Origin: Thiovibrio frasassiensis
Lineage (GTDB): Bacteria > Desulfobacterota > Desulfobulbia > Desulfobulbales > Desulfurivibrionaceae
Assembly: GCF_029607905.1 (NCBI RefSeq)
Contig: NZ_JAPHEH010000001.1
Location: 401,530-465,529, forward strand
Direction of reading: 5' to 3'
Length of the DNA: 64,000 nt
The position numbers and the translations under genes were made by a program. This document shows, in pieces, positions 19,225-26,649 of this stretch. The notes beneath the pieces are model-generated. The model worked only from the letters and a program-made list of their open reading frames with translations. It did not search any database and was not told the DNA's origin. Numbering within the stretch: position 1 is the first letter of the stretch; each line of letters begins with the position of its first letter.

Positions 19225-20712
19225 ATGAACATACAAGCAAAACATTTTTTTGAGCATCTTCTGATTTTCTGTTGCGTGCTCTTGCCCCTGCCGGCTTTGG
19301 CAGGGCCGGCGCTTGATTGCGAAGGATCGGCCAAGGCGTATGCGTTGCAGGGAATCCCGTGCACCTGTGTGAACGGACAGATCGTGTGCGATAAACCTGC
19401 CGGGGGGCACAAAACCAAGAAGCATGGCGTTACATCCGGGGATATCAACGCCATGGTCGTGGGTACTATCTTCCAGGGGTTGCTGACCTCCATGTTCGCG
19501 CCCCCGACCAGCTCGAACAATGCACAGGAAGTCCTTGTTGCCCAGCAAAAGGCCGCCGCCCTTGCCGCCCAGCAGGCGGCTGCGCACCAGCGCGCCCAGG
19601 AGGCAGCCTTCCAGGCCGAACACAACAAGATGATGCAGTCGTTCAAGCAATTGGATGGTTCCCAGGGCGTGGCCTTCAAAAGTTTGTCGGATGCTTCCCT
19701 TGCCTTTAAAACCCTGGACGATGACCCGGAAACCCTTGCCGCCGATGCCCGGAAACCCTTCGACACCGCCGCCGAGCCAAGACCGCCCACCCCCTTCTTC
19801 GGGGACACCATGCCGCTCAAGGACATTCAGTTTCTGGTCAACCCAGAGAACGACCCCAGGGTTGTCGATCTGAAAAACGCCAACACCTATGTGACCAAGA
19901 ATCTAAAGAATGAGGGCGATGGCTCTGCTCCAGCCACGAAGCCGCGCGACGGAAAGGCTGACGGCAAGCCCATAACCAAGGCGCCGGATTGCGCCAAGCT
20001 GAACCGGAAATTGCAGGGGTTCCTCACCCAGAGGGGCAAGTTCCACAACACCATCACCATGGCGCAGGAACAGGTAACCACCTGGGAAACCGCCAACCGC
20101 AACGCCCTGCTCAATGCGGCCAAGGACGGCATCGAATATTTCACCGGCCAATTGCTGGAAGGGGTTGCCAACCGAGGCAAAGCGGCGGATCGCTTGCAGC
20201 ATATTTACGAAAAGAATGCCGCGCAGATGGCGCAGGATGGCTTGGATATCGCCGCACTTGAGGCCAAGATAAAACGGTTAAAAATGCTCTCTTCCGCAGG
20301 CAAAATCTCCGAACTCACCAGCAACATCCTCGACTGGCAAACCTTCATCAAGGATGGGATGTCCGGCCTGATGGCGCAGTTGACCTCTTCAAACCAGGAA
20401 GTCCACGCGTTGCTTGAAGATCCGCAACTGCAAAAATATTTCGAGACAGAGGCGCCGGAGTTGAAGGCCCTGCTCGATATTTCGAAGATAGCCGCGGCCA
20501 ATAAGGTTTTTGGCAAATGGGTCGCGAAAAAGGTCCCCCTCATCGCGGGGGTCGAGCTTGCGATCAACCAATCCTACAACGGGCTGGATTGGATATTGAG
20601 CTTCAAGCGCATGACCGAGGCCAACAAGATCAACGGCAAGGTTCTGGCTTCAGCCAAAGCGCTTCAGCAACATATTGATGATACCTCCTGGGCCTTGCGG
20701 GACTGTCCCTGA
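19225..20712 (+). CDS. Secreted coiled-coil protein of unknown function
   Basis: 495 aa from 19225. Signal peptide (residues 1-26, ending LPALAG), followed by a Cys-rich patch (DCEGSAKAYALQG, PCTCVNGQIVCD). Residues about 90-150 are rich in Ala and Gln and likely form a coiled coil. The rest is helical with no motif I recognise; one weakly hydrophobic stretch lies near residue 440. Twenty bases separate it from copy B2, so it is probably cotranscribed with the TPR module. The longer frame from 19180 overlaps B2 and would bury the signal peptide. Confidence 0.6.
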   Translation: MNIQAKHFFEHLLIFCCVLLPLPALAGPALDCEGSAKAYALQGIPCTCVNGQIVCDKPAGGHKTKKHGVTSGDINAMVVGTIFQGLLTSMFAPPTSSNNAQEVLVAQQKAAALAAQQAAAHQRAQEAAFQAEHNKMMQSFKQLDGSQGVAFKSLSDASLAFKTLDDDPETLAADARKPFDTAAEPRPPTPFFGDTMPLKDIQFLVNPENDPRVVDLKNANTYVTKNLKNEGDGSAPATKPRDGKADGKPITKAPDCAKLNRKLQGFLTQRGKFHNTITMAQEQVTTWETANRNALLNAAKDGIEYFTGQLLEGVANRGKAADRLQHIYEKNAAQMAQDGLDIAALEAKIKRLKMLSSAGKISELTSNILDWQTFIKDGMSGLMAQLTSSNQEVHALLEDPQLQKYFETEAPELKALLDISKIAAANKVFGKWVAKKVPLIAGVELAINQSYNGLDWILSFKRMTEANKINGKVLASAKALQQHIDDTSWALRDCP

Positions 20713-20751
20713 AAACGGAAGCGATAAGCACAAAAATGCCACTCATACCGC

Positions 20752-20780
20752 TTGACAATAATATCGCCAAGCAATATTAT
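20752..20780 (+). promoter_or_regulatory. higBA promoter with overlapping inverted-repeat operator
   Basis: TTGACA (20752-20757), 17-bp spacer, TATTAT (20775-20780). The perfect inverted repeat ATAATAT-N9-ATATTAT covers 20758-20780, between and over the -35/-10. The -10 ends only 5 bp before the higB ATG, so the mRNA may be leaderless. A HigA/HigB complex binding this site would repress its own operon, as is usual for the family. Confidence 0.65.
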
Positions 20781-20785
20781 ATTCC

Positions 20786-21067
20786 ATGATCACCGCATTC
20801 CACGACAGCGACACGGAAAAGGTGTGGCGCGGCGAATTTTCGCGGCGTTTGCCCAATCAGATTCAGGCCGTCGCCCGCCGCAAGCTGAGAATGCTGAACA
20901 ACGCCCGTGCTCTCGACGACCTGCGCATCCCCCCGGCCAACCGGCTTGAACGGCTTACCGGAGACCGGGACGGACAATGGAGCATCCGGATCAATGACCA
21001 ATGGCGCGTCTGCTTTGCCTGGGCGGACGGCAACGCGGAGCAGGTCGAAATCTGCGACTATCACTGA
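20786..21067 (+). CDS. higB: HigB-type toxin (RelE/ParE superfamily mRNA endonuclease)
   Basis: 93 aa, the usual size. Features of the HigB/RelE fold: ARRKLRMLNNA helix, a PPANRLERLTGDRDGQWSIRIN core and the strand RVCFAWADGNAEQVEICDYH with the closing Tyr-His. HigB toxins cut mRNA on the ribosome. Toxin precedes antitoxin, the order typical of higBA. It starts just after its own -10 box with no ribosome site, which fits leaderless translation. Functional state cannot be judged from sequence, but no residue is obviously broken. Confidence 0.88.
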   Translation: MITAFHDSDTEKVWRGEFSRRLPNQIQAVARRKLRMLNNARALDDLRIPPANRLERLTGDRDGQWSIRINDQWRVCFAWADGNAEQVEICDYH

Positions 21068-21079
21068 CAGGAGGCAACC

Positions 21080-21370
21080 ATGAACAGACTGCCCAACATC
21101 CATCCCGGCGAGATACTGCGGGAAGAATTTCTCAAACCCATGGGGCTCAGCCAATACCGCTTGGCCAAGGCCATCGGCGTTCCGGCCATGCGCATCAGCG
21201 AGATTTGCGCCGGGAAGCGTTCGGTCACCGCCGACACCGCCCTGCGGTTTTCCCGCGCCTTCGGCACCACACCGGGGTTCTGGCTTGGCTTGCAGGCCGA
21301 CTACGACACCGAGGAAGCTGAAAAAATCGCCGGGGAATCGCTTGCCCGCATCACGCCATTGGCTGCATGA
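21080..21370 (+). CDS. higA: HigA-type antitoxin (XRE-family HTH)
   Basis: 96 aa. The typical opening IHPGEILREEFL is followed by an HTH (SQYRLAKAIGVPAMRISEI, about residues 23-41) and FGTTPGFWLGLQADYD. It neutralises HigB and represses the operon. AGGAGG lies 6 nt upstream, a much stronger start than higB has, which would favour antitoxin excess. The stop overlaps the next ATG (ATGA), so the HicB-like gene is joined to this operon. Confidence 0.92.
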   Translation: MNRLPNIHPGEILREEFLKPMGLSQYRLAKAIGVPAMRISEICAGKRSVTADTALRFSRAFGTTPGFWLGLQADYDTEEAEKIAGESLARITPLAA

Positions 21371-21594
21371 GAAGAAACCGAGCCATGGCCGAGACCATCA
21401 AATATTCTTTCGAGGTGCGCCCATTGTCAAACGAGGACGGTCGGGGCTATCTGGTGACTTTCCCCGACCTGCCCGGGTGCATGTCCGATGGCGAGACCAT
21501 CGAAGAGGCCATTGCCAACGCCATGGACGCAGAGCACTCATGGCTTGCAACGGCTAGGGAGTTCGGCGATGCCGTGCCCAGGCCTGGGAACTAG
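21367..21594 (+). CDS. HicB-like antitoxin, without a HicA partner
   Basis: 75 aa. The HicB fold shows as YSFEVRPLSNEDGRGYLV, FPDLPGCMSDGETIEEA and IANAMDAEHSWL. Full HicB antitoxins carry a C-terminal DNA-binding part; here the protein ends soon after the HicB core (AREFGDAVPRPGN). No hicA is present on either side. The 5' end overlaps higA by 4 bp. It may be an orphan antitoxin recruited to the higBA operon, or the remains of a damaged hicAB pair. Confidence 0.7.
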   Translation: MRRNRAMAETIKYSFEVRPLSNEDGRGYLVTFPDLPGCMSDGETIEEAIANAMDAEHSWLATAREFGDAVPRPGN

Positions 21595-21682
21595 ACAAAT
21601 GGGGAAAGATGACAAAGGCCATGAACTTGAACCCGATCAGCTATAACTTCTTGACAATAATTAAGTAAGATGTCCCCGGAAT

Positions 21683-21826
21683 AACCGCCAGGCCGAGGTT
21701 GCCGAACGGGCCGGAATTTCTCAGGCCGCGCTCTCTCAAATGGAGTCTGGCGAGGCCAAGCTGCGCAAAGCCACACGGGAGAAGCTGGCGCAGGCCATGG
21801 GCTTGAACCCGGAGCAGTTGGCATAG
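21683..21826 (+). pseudogene. 3' remnant of an XRE-family antitoxin
   Basis: 48 codons read as the end of an HTH antitoxin (NRQAEVAERAGISQAALSQM, then EKLAQAMGLNPEQLA and stop). There is no start codon and a stop lies 6 codons upstream. A CTTGACAATAAT element at 21650, the same 12-mer as the higBA -35 region, precedes it. At 21619-21646 a frameshifted version of the same tail (AMNLNP) is seen. These are remains of at least one more toxin-antitoxin locus. Confidence 0.65.
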
Positions 21827-21914
21827 CCGGACAAAGCCAGAGTTCATTAAAAAACAGGGAGATGTCCCCAGATTTCCTTCACCAGGACCAAATAGATCAA
21901 TTCTAATCTTAACA

Positions 21915-22577
21915 ATGAAATTAGCTCTTTTCAGCGATACCCATGCAACACACGGGAGAATAAATATCCCCGATGCAGATATTTTAATATTTGCCGGCGA
22001 TATGACCCATTGCAGAACTTCGCAAGATGTTGCGAACTTTAACAACTTCCTGGGAACTCTTCCCCATAAGCATAAAATTGTCATTGGAGGCAATCACGAC
22101 CACAGGCTGGCACGTGACCCGGGAAAGGCCAAAGCTCTTTTATCTAACGCGGTATATCTTCAGGATGAAGGTGTTGTTCTTTCCGGGATCACTCTCTACG
22201 GAACGCCTTGGCAACCAACATTTAATGACTATGCTTGCGATGCCTTTGCCTTGCCACGAGGGCAAGCCCTGAAAGAAAAATGGGATATGATCCCAGCAAA
22301 AATCGATATCTTGGTCACCCACGCCCCACCGTTAGGCATTTTCGACCAAGATGGCCCTGTATCGCATGGCTGCTCCGAGCTTGCCGCTGCCGTGGCCAAA
22401 CTCAAACCCAAATATCATATTTTCGGCCATATCCACAGTCATCACGGAATGATCAAAATTGACTCTACAAGTTATATAAATTGTAACGTCCAAGGGAAAA
22501 ACGGTGTGTTACGATCCGCACTATTGCTTGACTACTACTCAGGAGAGCTCCTTAAAGTTGAAAGCAATAAAGAATGA
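21915..22577 (+). CDS. Calcineurin-like metallophosphoesterase
   Basis: 220 aa. All five motifs of the fold are seen in order: SDTH (residues 8-11), GDM in IFAGDMTHC, GNHDH (about residue 60), THAPP (about residue 136) and GHIHSHHG (about residue 176). These hold a two-metal site for phosphoester cleavage; the substrate is unknown. No strong ribosome site is seen. It stands alone among decayed toxin-antitoxin pieces, with an 11-bp repeat (GACAAATGGGG) at 21594 and 22587 on either side, so it may have arrived as cargo. Confidence 0.85.
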   Translation: MKLALFSDTHATHGRINIPDADILIFAGDMTHCRTSQDVANFNNFLGTLPHKHKIVIGGNHDHRLARDPGKAKALLSNAVYLQDEGVVLSGITLYGTPWQPTFNDYACDAFALPRGQALKEKWDMIPAKIDILVTHAPPLGIFDQDGPVSHGCSELAAAVAKLKPKYHIFGHIHSHHGMIKIDSTSYINCNVQGKNGVLRSALLLDYYSGELLKVESNKE

Positions 22578-22647
22578 AATAAACCGGACAAATGGGGCAC
22601 AATGCGCTTAAGCAGGGCAGAAAACCGGACTCCGTCCCTAATTATTT

Positions 22648-22722
22648 CAGATCTACACCAATTACACGCCCGAGCGGAAATGCCGAGTATTTGACAAGGA
22701 AAGTGGAGCGGCGAGAAAATAG
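22648..22722 (+). pseudogene. Decayed 3' end of a multiheme cytochrome gene
   Basis: 25 codons (QIYTNYTPERKCRVFDKESG then four residues and stop) match the end of the cytochrome gene at 14541-14615 (KIYTNYTPERKCPVFDEESG). The first 22 bases after the first codon base are identical; the rest drifts to roughly 80 percent. No upstream coding part remains. It marks the right boundary of the 14.7-22.6 kb accessory block. Confidence 0.7.
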
Positions 22723-23006
22723 CCGTTCTCGTTCTCCTAGCTTGACGCGCAGCCATTGAATGTGCGATGCTCCATGCAGCTGTTTGGTGGGTAGATAACA
22801 CCCCTGACTATTTTTAGCCGGAATTATATAGCTAGCTCGATAACACCCCCATACGGGGTGGATATGTAGCTATTTAAGCAAAAAAATGCTCACAAATTGC
22901 CCAGAAAAATCAATTAAAGGGCTAAAAATCGAGCAGAAAAAAACAACTCGAGCTAGCTCGATAATATTATTGTTATAGCATCTAAGATCCGTGGCTTGTA
23001 TTTGTA
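22723..23006. other. AT-rich noncoding leader of the cassette region
   Basis: No gene. It holds a 14-bp direct repeat AGCTAGCTCGATAA (22830-22843 and 22951-22964), a small hairpin CACCCC-N5-GGGGTG (22844-22860), and GTTATAGC at 22972-22979, which could be the cassette junction before the next gene. The sharp fall in GC begins here. A promoter for the cassettes may lie in this stretch, but none is convincing. Confidence 0.4.
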
Positions 23007-23918
23007 ATGAATAAAAAACTCCGAAAAATTCTATCCAAGGTCGATTATTACTTTATTTCTTCAGGAATAACCTTCCTTGATAATATGCTAATGACTTTGG
23101 ATGATAAGTATTATCTCCATCGTATTGAGCATCCACCTTCTCCTCTCTTTATTTGTACTATTGATGGCACAAAACCTAATCTGAATGATATTGTATTTTA
23201 TAATGATTGCTTAGCATATCTGCATGATGTTCCTTTTATCTTTCGTTCTGCTAAACAGTCAAAAAACTCACCACATAAGCCTATAAAACCAATCAAAAAG
23301 AACAAGTATATCACAAAAGATACATCATACTACGATACCAATATTCAAAATGTATTTGATGCTATTACTGATATAAAATTCAATGGAAACATTCTGTTTT
23401 TGTGGGAAGAGTCGTATCTCAAAGCCGTTAATATAAATTTACACAGTAAATACAGGTCTGTTTTAAAAGAGATACAGCTATATAGTATGGCGCTGAAACA
23501 AGTTGATCCATTGACAGAATTCTTATGCTATTACCGGGTGATAGAAAGTGTTTCAGGAAACAATGGAAAGACATGGATAAGAAACAACTTAGGAGATTCT
23601 ATTCAATTTGATTATGGTTTCGTGGAGATAATTGAAAGTTATACACTCAATCCTCCATCCAGAAGAAGAAACTTATTTACAGCATACAAGACTAGAGCAA
23701 GAAGGCGAATAGCACACCTGAACAGTTCCTTAGGTACTACTCCAATCGAGAAGTATTTATATAATGAAATAAGGTGTGGAGTAGCTCACGGAAAGGACAA
23801 TGTTGTGACATATGATTACGATACAAACCTTAAAGAAATTTCAAAAGACATATTCATAATCAAATTACTTGCACGCTACGCAATTGAAAAGAAAGCTATA
23901 ACCAGCGGGTCAAGTTGA
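23007..23918 (+). CDS. AT-rich cassette gene 1, HEPN-like protein of unknown function
   Basis: 303 aa, Lys/Ile/Asn-rich, with base use unlike its GC-rich surroundings. No signal peptide or membrane segment. Near the C-terminus YNEIRCGVAHGK contains R256-X4-H261, the catalytic motif form of HEPN RNases, set in a helical region. I do not recognise the N-terminal 150 residues. The stop codon lies inside an attC-like hairpin, as is usual for integron cassettes. HEPN membership is inferred from one motif; the protein could be another helical fold. Confidence 0.6.
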   Translation: MNKKLRKILSKVDYYFISSGITFLDNMLMTLDDKYYLHRIEHPPSPLFICTIDGTKPNLNDIVFYNDCLAYLHDVPFIFRSAKQSKNSPHKPIKPIKKNKYITKDTSYYDTNIQNVFDAITDIKFNGNILFLWEESYLKAVNINLHSKYRSVLKEIQLYSMALKQVDPLTEFLCYYRVIESVSGNNGKTWIRNNLGDSIQFDYGFVEIIESYTLNPPSRRRNLFTAYKTRARRRIAHLNSSLGTTPIEKYLYNEIRCGVAHGKDNVVTYDYDTNLKEISKDIFIIKLLARYAIEKKAITSGSS

Positions 23919-23985
23919 CCGGAAGAGGCTCGGCGTCGCTAATCGCGGCAGGCACGGGGCCGGCAACTTACCCTTAACGTTAACC
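23898..23985 (+). repeat. attC-like recombination site 1
   Basis: Starts TATAACC and ends GTTAACC (23979-23985). Arm GGGTCAAGTTGACCGG (23907-23922) pairs with CCGGCAACTTACCC (23960-23973); pairing is complete except for an extra C and an extra A in the first arm. Unpaired bases on one side of an imperfect hairpin are a hallmark of integron attC sites. The hairpin overlaps the stop of the upstream gene and lies 16 bp before the next start. Confidence 0.65.
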
Positions 23986-24001
23986 AAACAAGATAGAAAC
24001 T

Positions 24002-24958
24002 ATGTACATAGATAGCAAAAAATTTGACTATAAAGAATTCGCTTACCCAGATGCTGATCGCCTCATCGAGAGAGATAAAAAATTTGCTCAGGAATCTTAC
24101 CGTAACTGGCTAAATGAATCCATTGAGGCAATTGTCGAAAGGCAATGGGAAATAGATGACATAGGTGCAATAGGGCAAGTTGGTGATTTCGTAAAGCTAC
24201 TCAAGGAAGCGGAATTTACTTACTCAATTGGTGCATATACAAGCACTATAGCTCTTGTTGGCGTATGCGCTGAAGATCTATGCCGTTTTTTTGCAACAAG
24301 TGCCGGACACAACCTTGATTCACAATCCCAATTTAACCGTGTTAACACATTATTGGGGTTTGGCGCCATCACTCAAGACGTAGCCGACAAATTCCATATT
24401 ATTCGGGGCCTTAGAAATGATTGTCTTCATTTCAACCAAGGTTTCAAGCAAAAGAACCAAGAGGCATTAAATTCCGACGCATTAAATGCCTTAAATTCAA
24501 TCAAAGCTATATATGCGCAAATAATGGGCGCAATTGATTACAAAACTATCGACTCTTCAAAGTTTTCAGAGATGGTTAACATAATTGCAAATGAAGCAGC
24601 TGGCACTGAAGTAGGAACCTTAGGTGTTGATGAAGCACTAACTCGTACCAGAAATATTTTTGCAAGTGCTTTCGGGATTGATATATCAATGAATAACTTA
24701 GGTCGTCCTGTTTACAAGACATCAATCTATGTTGTGGAGGAAATTGACGCCGAAGGTGAGCCCTTCGAGTTAACGCTCAAAGATTTTGCCGTTGGAGCCT
24801 ACGTGATCGTAGATATTAACGAAAATGAACTAACTGCTATACGAGAAAAAAGTATTACAGAGGGGGACATTGTTGCCGTTTCTTTAATGTCTGTACCAAA
24901 TAAATTGGAAACCACAGGAACTTGGCATTTGTGGTCTGAAATTAAAAAACTTACCTAG
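24002..24958 (+). CDS. AT-rich cassette gene 2, HEPN-like protein of unknown function
   Basis: 318 aa, soluble. Residues about 55-160 are helical and carry GLRNDCLHF with R138-X4-H143, the HEPN RNase motif form. The preceding CAEDLCRFFATSAG helix and the VADKFHIIRGLRN helix fit a HEPN bundle as in RiboL-PSP, Abi or Swt1 type proteins. The C-terminal 100 residues form a separate, probably beta-rich domain. Flanked on both sides by attC-like sites. No neighbour that would act as a nucleotidyltransferase partner is seen. Confidence 0.62.
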   Translation: MYIDSKKFDYKEFAYPDADRLIERDKKFAQESYRNWLNESIEAIVERQWEIDDIGAIGQVGDFVKLLKEAEFTYSIGAYTSTIALVGVCAEDLCRFFATSAGHNLDSQSQFNRVNTLLGFGAITQDVADKFHIIRGLRNDCLHFNQGFKQKNQEALNSDALNALNSIKAIYAQIMGAIDYKTIDSSKFSEMVNIIANEAAGTEVGTLGVDEALTRTRNIFASAFGIDISMNNLGRPVYKTSIYVVEEIDAEGEPFELTLKDFAVGAYVIVDINENELTAIREKSITEGDIVAVSLMSVPNKLETTGTWHLWSEIKKLT

Positions 24959-25026
24959 CTTCAACTTTGAAGTGCGACAATTTTAATAAAAAAAACGAGC
25001 CAATAATCACCTAAGTACTTGAAATT

Positions 25027-25149
25027 GGTTAACAAATCAATCAACCCGACTTGCGAGCACGCGCGTTCTCTTGAGTTGGCTTCAATAATTATAACCGTTT
25101 AAAATTGGTAGCCAGCTGGTTGGCAAGCCGGTTATCTCGGCCGTTATAT
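25027..25149 (+). repeat. attC-like recombination site 2
   Basis: Starts GGTTAAC (25027-25033) and ends GTTATAT (25143-25149). Arm AACCCGACTTGC (25043-25054) pairs with GCAAGCCGGTT (25123-25133) with an extrahelical base. The long loop (about 70 nt) recalls the long attC sites of chromosomal integrons. It shares GCGAGCACGC with attC-like site 3. The next cassette gene starts 13 bp later. Confidence 0.55.
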
Positions 25150-25161
25150 TTTGGATAATCC

Positions 25162-25755
25162 ATGTCAGATAATTCGGACCTAATAAATGAAAAAAGAATA
25201 ATGGACGTGGTTTCTGGGAGTATCTATTCTTTAAATTTCCTGAAGAATATTACTGAAGCCATAACAAACCCATCGTTGGGCGATGAATCAGTTTCGGGAA
25301 TCTATGCAGCGTGGAAAAGAATGTGTGGTGGCGTTGATTGGCTTCCATATAATTTAGGATCCATTATTGGCAACCTTTATTGTGGAATTTTACTGGCAAA
25401 AGAGCATTGGTACAATCTTCTCCCGGAAGACAAAATTGAATCAGCAGACCCCAAATGGGGATTTGAAAATGTTCAGTATGAATCACCAAAGAAATCAAAC
25501 CCAACAATTCGGTATTCATTTCGGAGAATAAGGAACGCTTTAGGACATGGAAATTTTGAAATTCATTTTCCACCTAATTACCAACGAGATATTAATGACA
25601 AAGCTGATTTTGAAAAAAATCTTACACTAAAATTTCATGACACAAACCCTCATGACAATGAAGACACCTTTGATATTGAAATTTCACTTTTAGGCCTTTT
25701 GACGTGTATAAGAGAATTTCACAAAATCGCTTACGAACATGTGACTTCGAAGTAA
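25162..25755 (+). CDS. AT-rich cassette gene 3, HEPN-family protein
   Basis: 197 aa, soluble. The block SFRRIRNALGHGNFEI holds R124-X4-H129, the HEPN catalytic motif. An N-terminal helix pair (residues 10-85) precedes it. The layout resembles small HEPN nucleases found on plasmids and in defence loci, though I cannot name the subfamily with certainty. No ribosome site is obvious. Followed by attC-like site 3. Third RX4H protein in a row, which makes chance less likely. Confidence 0.65.
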   Translation: MSDNSDLINEKRIMDVVSGSIYSLNFLKNITEAITNPSLGDESVSGIYAAWKRMCGGVDWLPYNLGSIIGNLYCGILLAKEHWYNLLPEDKIESADPKWGFENVQYESPKKSNPTIRYSFRRIRNALGHGNFEIHFPPNYQRDINDKADFEKNLTLKFHDTNPHDNEDTFDIEISLLGLLTCIREFHKIAYEHVTSK

Positions 25756-25769
25756 CTATATGAAATAAA

Positions 25770-25888
25770 TATAACAATTCGCTCAAGCACGACGCGCGAG
25801 CACGCCAGTTTTATCGGCTTCGGCCAACTCATTTCAACCAGAACTTACTCAACCTCGGCTAGGCGCGCGTCTTAGCTTTGCGTTGTAG
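25770..25888 (+). repeat. attC-like recombination site 3
   Basis: Starts TATAACAATTCGCTCAAGC, a beginning much like known attC sites, and ends GCGTTGTAG. The arms GACGCGCG (25791-25798) and CGCGCGTC (25864-25871) pair perfectly, and AAGC pairs with GCTT just outside with a bulge. GCGAGCACGC is shared with site 2. It closes the third cassette. Confidence 0.6.
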
Positions 25889-25991
25889 GAAAACTAGGGA
25901 CACTCCCCTATTTTCCTCTACTCTCCCCAACTCGTCGACCACCTCCTGCCCCCTTTTTTTTAACAGTCTACAAATCATGCCCTTGCTTTTT

Positions 25992-26009
25992 CGTACGATA
26001 TGTCGTACG
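25992..26009 (+). promoter_or_regulatory. Palindromic operator of the yefM-yoeB locus
   Basis: CGTACGA-N4-TCGTACG, a perfect 7-bp inverted repeat 23 bp upstream of the antitoxin start. YefM/Phd antitoxins bind palindromes of this kind next to their promoters. A T-rich tract precedes it; no clear -35/-10 pair is seen. Confidence 0.6.
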
Positions 26010-26032
26010 GTTTATTCGGGAGGCAACATATT

Positions 26033-26275
26033 ATGACAACACTTACTATTTCCGAAGCAAGGGCCAAGTTGTACGGGTTGGTGGATGAAGTCGCGTCCGA
26101 GCACAAGCCAGTCACAATCAAGGGCAAAAGGGCAAACGCCGTATTAGTGTCGGAAAATGATTGGGAAGCAATCCAAGAAACTCTTTACCTTACTGCAATC
26201 CCAGGCATGAGAAAATCCATACAAGAAGGATTAAAAACCCCAGTAGAGGAATGTGCTGAGGATTTAGATTGGTGA
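26033..26275 (+). CDS. yefM: YefM/Phd-family antitoxin
   Basis: 80 aa. The N-terminal Phd/YefM fold reads LTISEARAKLYGLVDEVASE, HKPVTIKGKRANAVLVSENDWEAI. The C-terminal acidic tail (TPVEECAEDLDW) would wrap the toxin. The start at 26033 has GGGAGG 10 nt upstream; an ATG at 26000 falls inside the operator. The stop overlaps the toxin start by 4 bp, giving coupled translation. Toxin-antitoxin pairs are common cargo of chromosomal integrons, and this one follows three cassette-like genes. Confidence 0.92.
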   Translation: MTTLTISEARAKLYGLVDEVASEHKPVTIKGKRANAVLVSENDWEAIQETLYLTAIPGMRKSIQEGLKTPVEECAEDLDW

Positions 26276-26535
26276 GCTGGAAAATAGTGTTCACCAAAAT
26301 CGCTCAAAAAGATGCAAAAAAGATCAAAAGAGCCGGGTTGAAGCCAAAGGTAGAAGAGCTGCTTTCATTCATCACAGAAAACCCCTTCCAGAATCCACCC
26401 TCATACGAAAAACTCGTTGGAGATCTAACCGGGGCTTATTCTCGCAGGATCAATATTCACCACAGATTGGTCTATCAGGTTATTGCCGAAGAAAAAGCCG
26501 TAAAGGTTCTTCGCATGTGGACACATTACGAGTAA
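26272..26535 (+). CDS. yoeB: YoeB/Txe-family toxin (ribosome-dependent mRNA interferase)
   Basis: 87 aa. Family features: WKIVFTKIAQKDAKKIKRAG, EELLSFITENPFQNPPSYEKL, the YSRRINIHHRLVYQV core with catalytic Arg/His, and the C-terminal RMWTHYE (canonical ending is SMWTHY). The start is a GTG at 26272 that overlaps the antitoxin stop; a TTG one codon earlier is also open. All the usual active-site residues appear intact. Confidence 0.93.
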   Translation: MSWKIVFTKIAQKDAKKIKRAGLKPKVEELLSFITENPFQNPPSYEKLVGDLTGAYSRRINIHHRLVYQVIAEEKAVKVLRMWTHYE

Positions 26536-26649
26536 CTTACTGAAATAAAAAAGTAAGGGGTAGATCTCTCTGTCCTCTTTTTCAGTTGCCAAGTTGGACA
26601 TTTTCCGGGCCTGTCTCGCCCTTAAACACAACAACTTACGGCCATCCAT

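Noticed and set aside
22648-22722. Idea that the 14.7-22.6 kb block is a recent site-specific island with attL/attR at the cytochrome 3' end
   Set aside because: The two copies have drifted to roughly 80 percent identity, no integrase is present, and similarity stops at the stop codons. A decayed paralogue fits better.
22723-23006. A fourth attC-like site before cassette gene 1
   Set aside because: GTTATAGC is present but no matching arm with an imperfect stem could be drawn; the AGCTAGCT repeats pair only because each is self-complementary.
26536-26649. attC-like site after yoeB
   Set aside because: No pair of arms with AAC/GTT ends was found.
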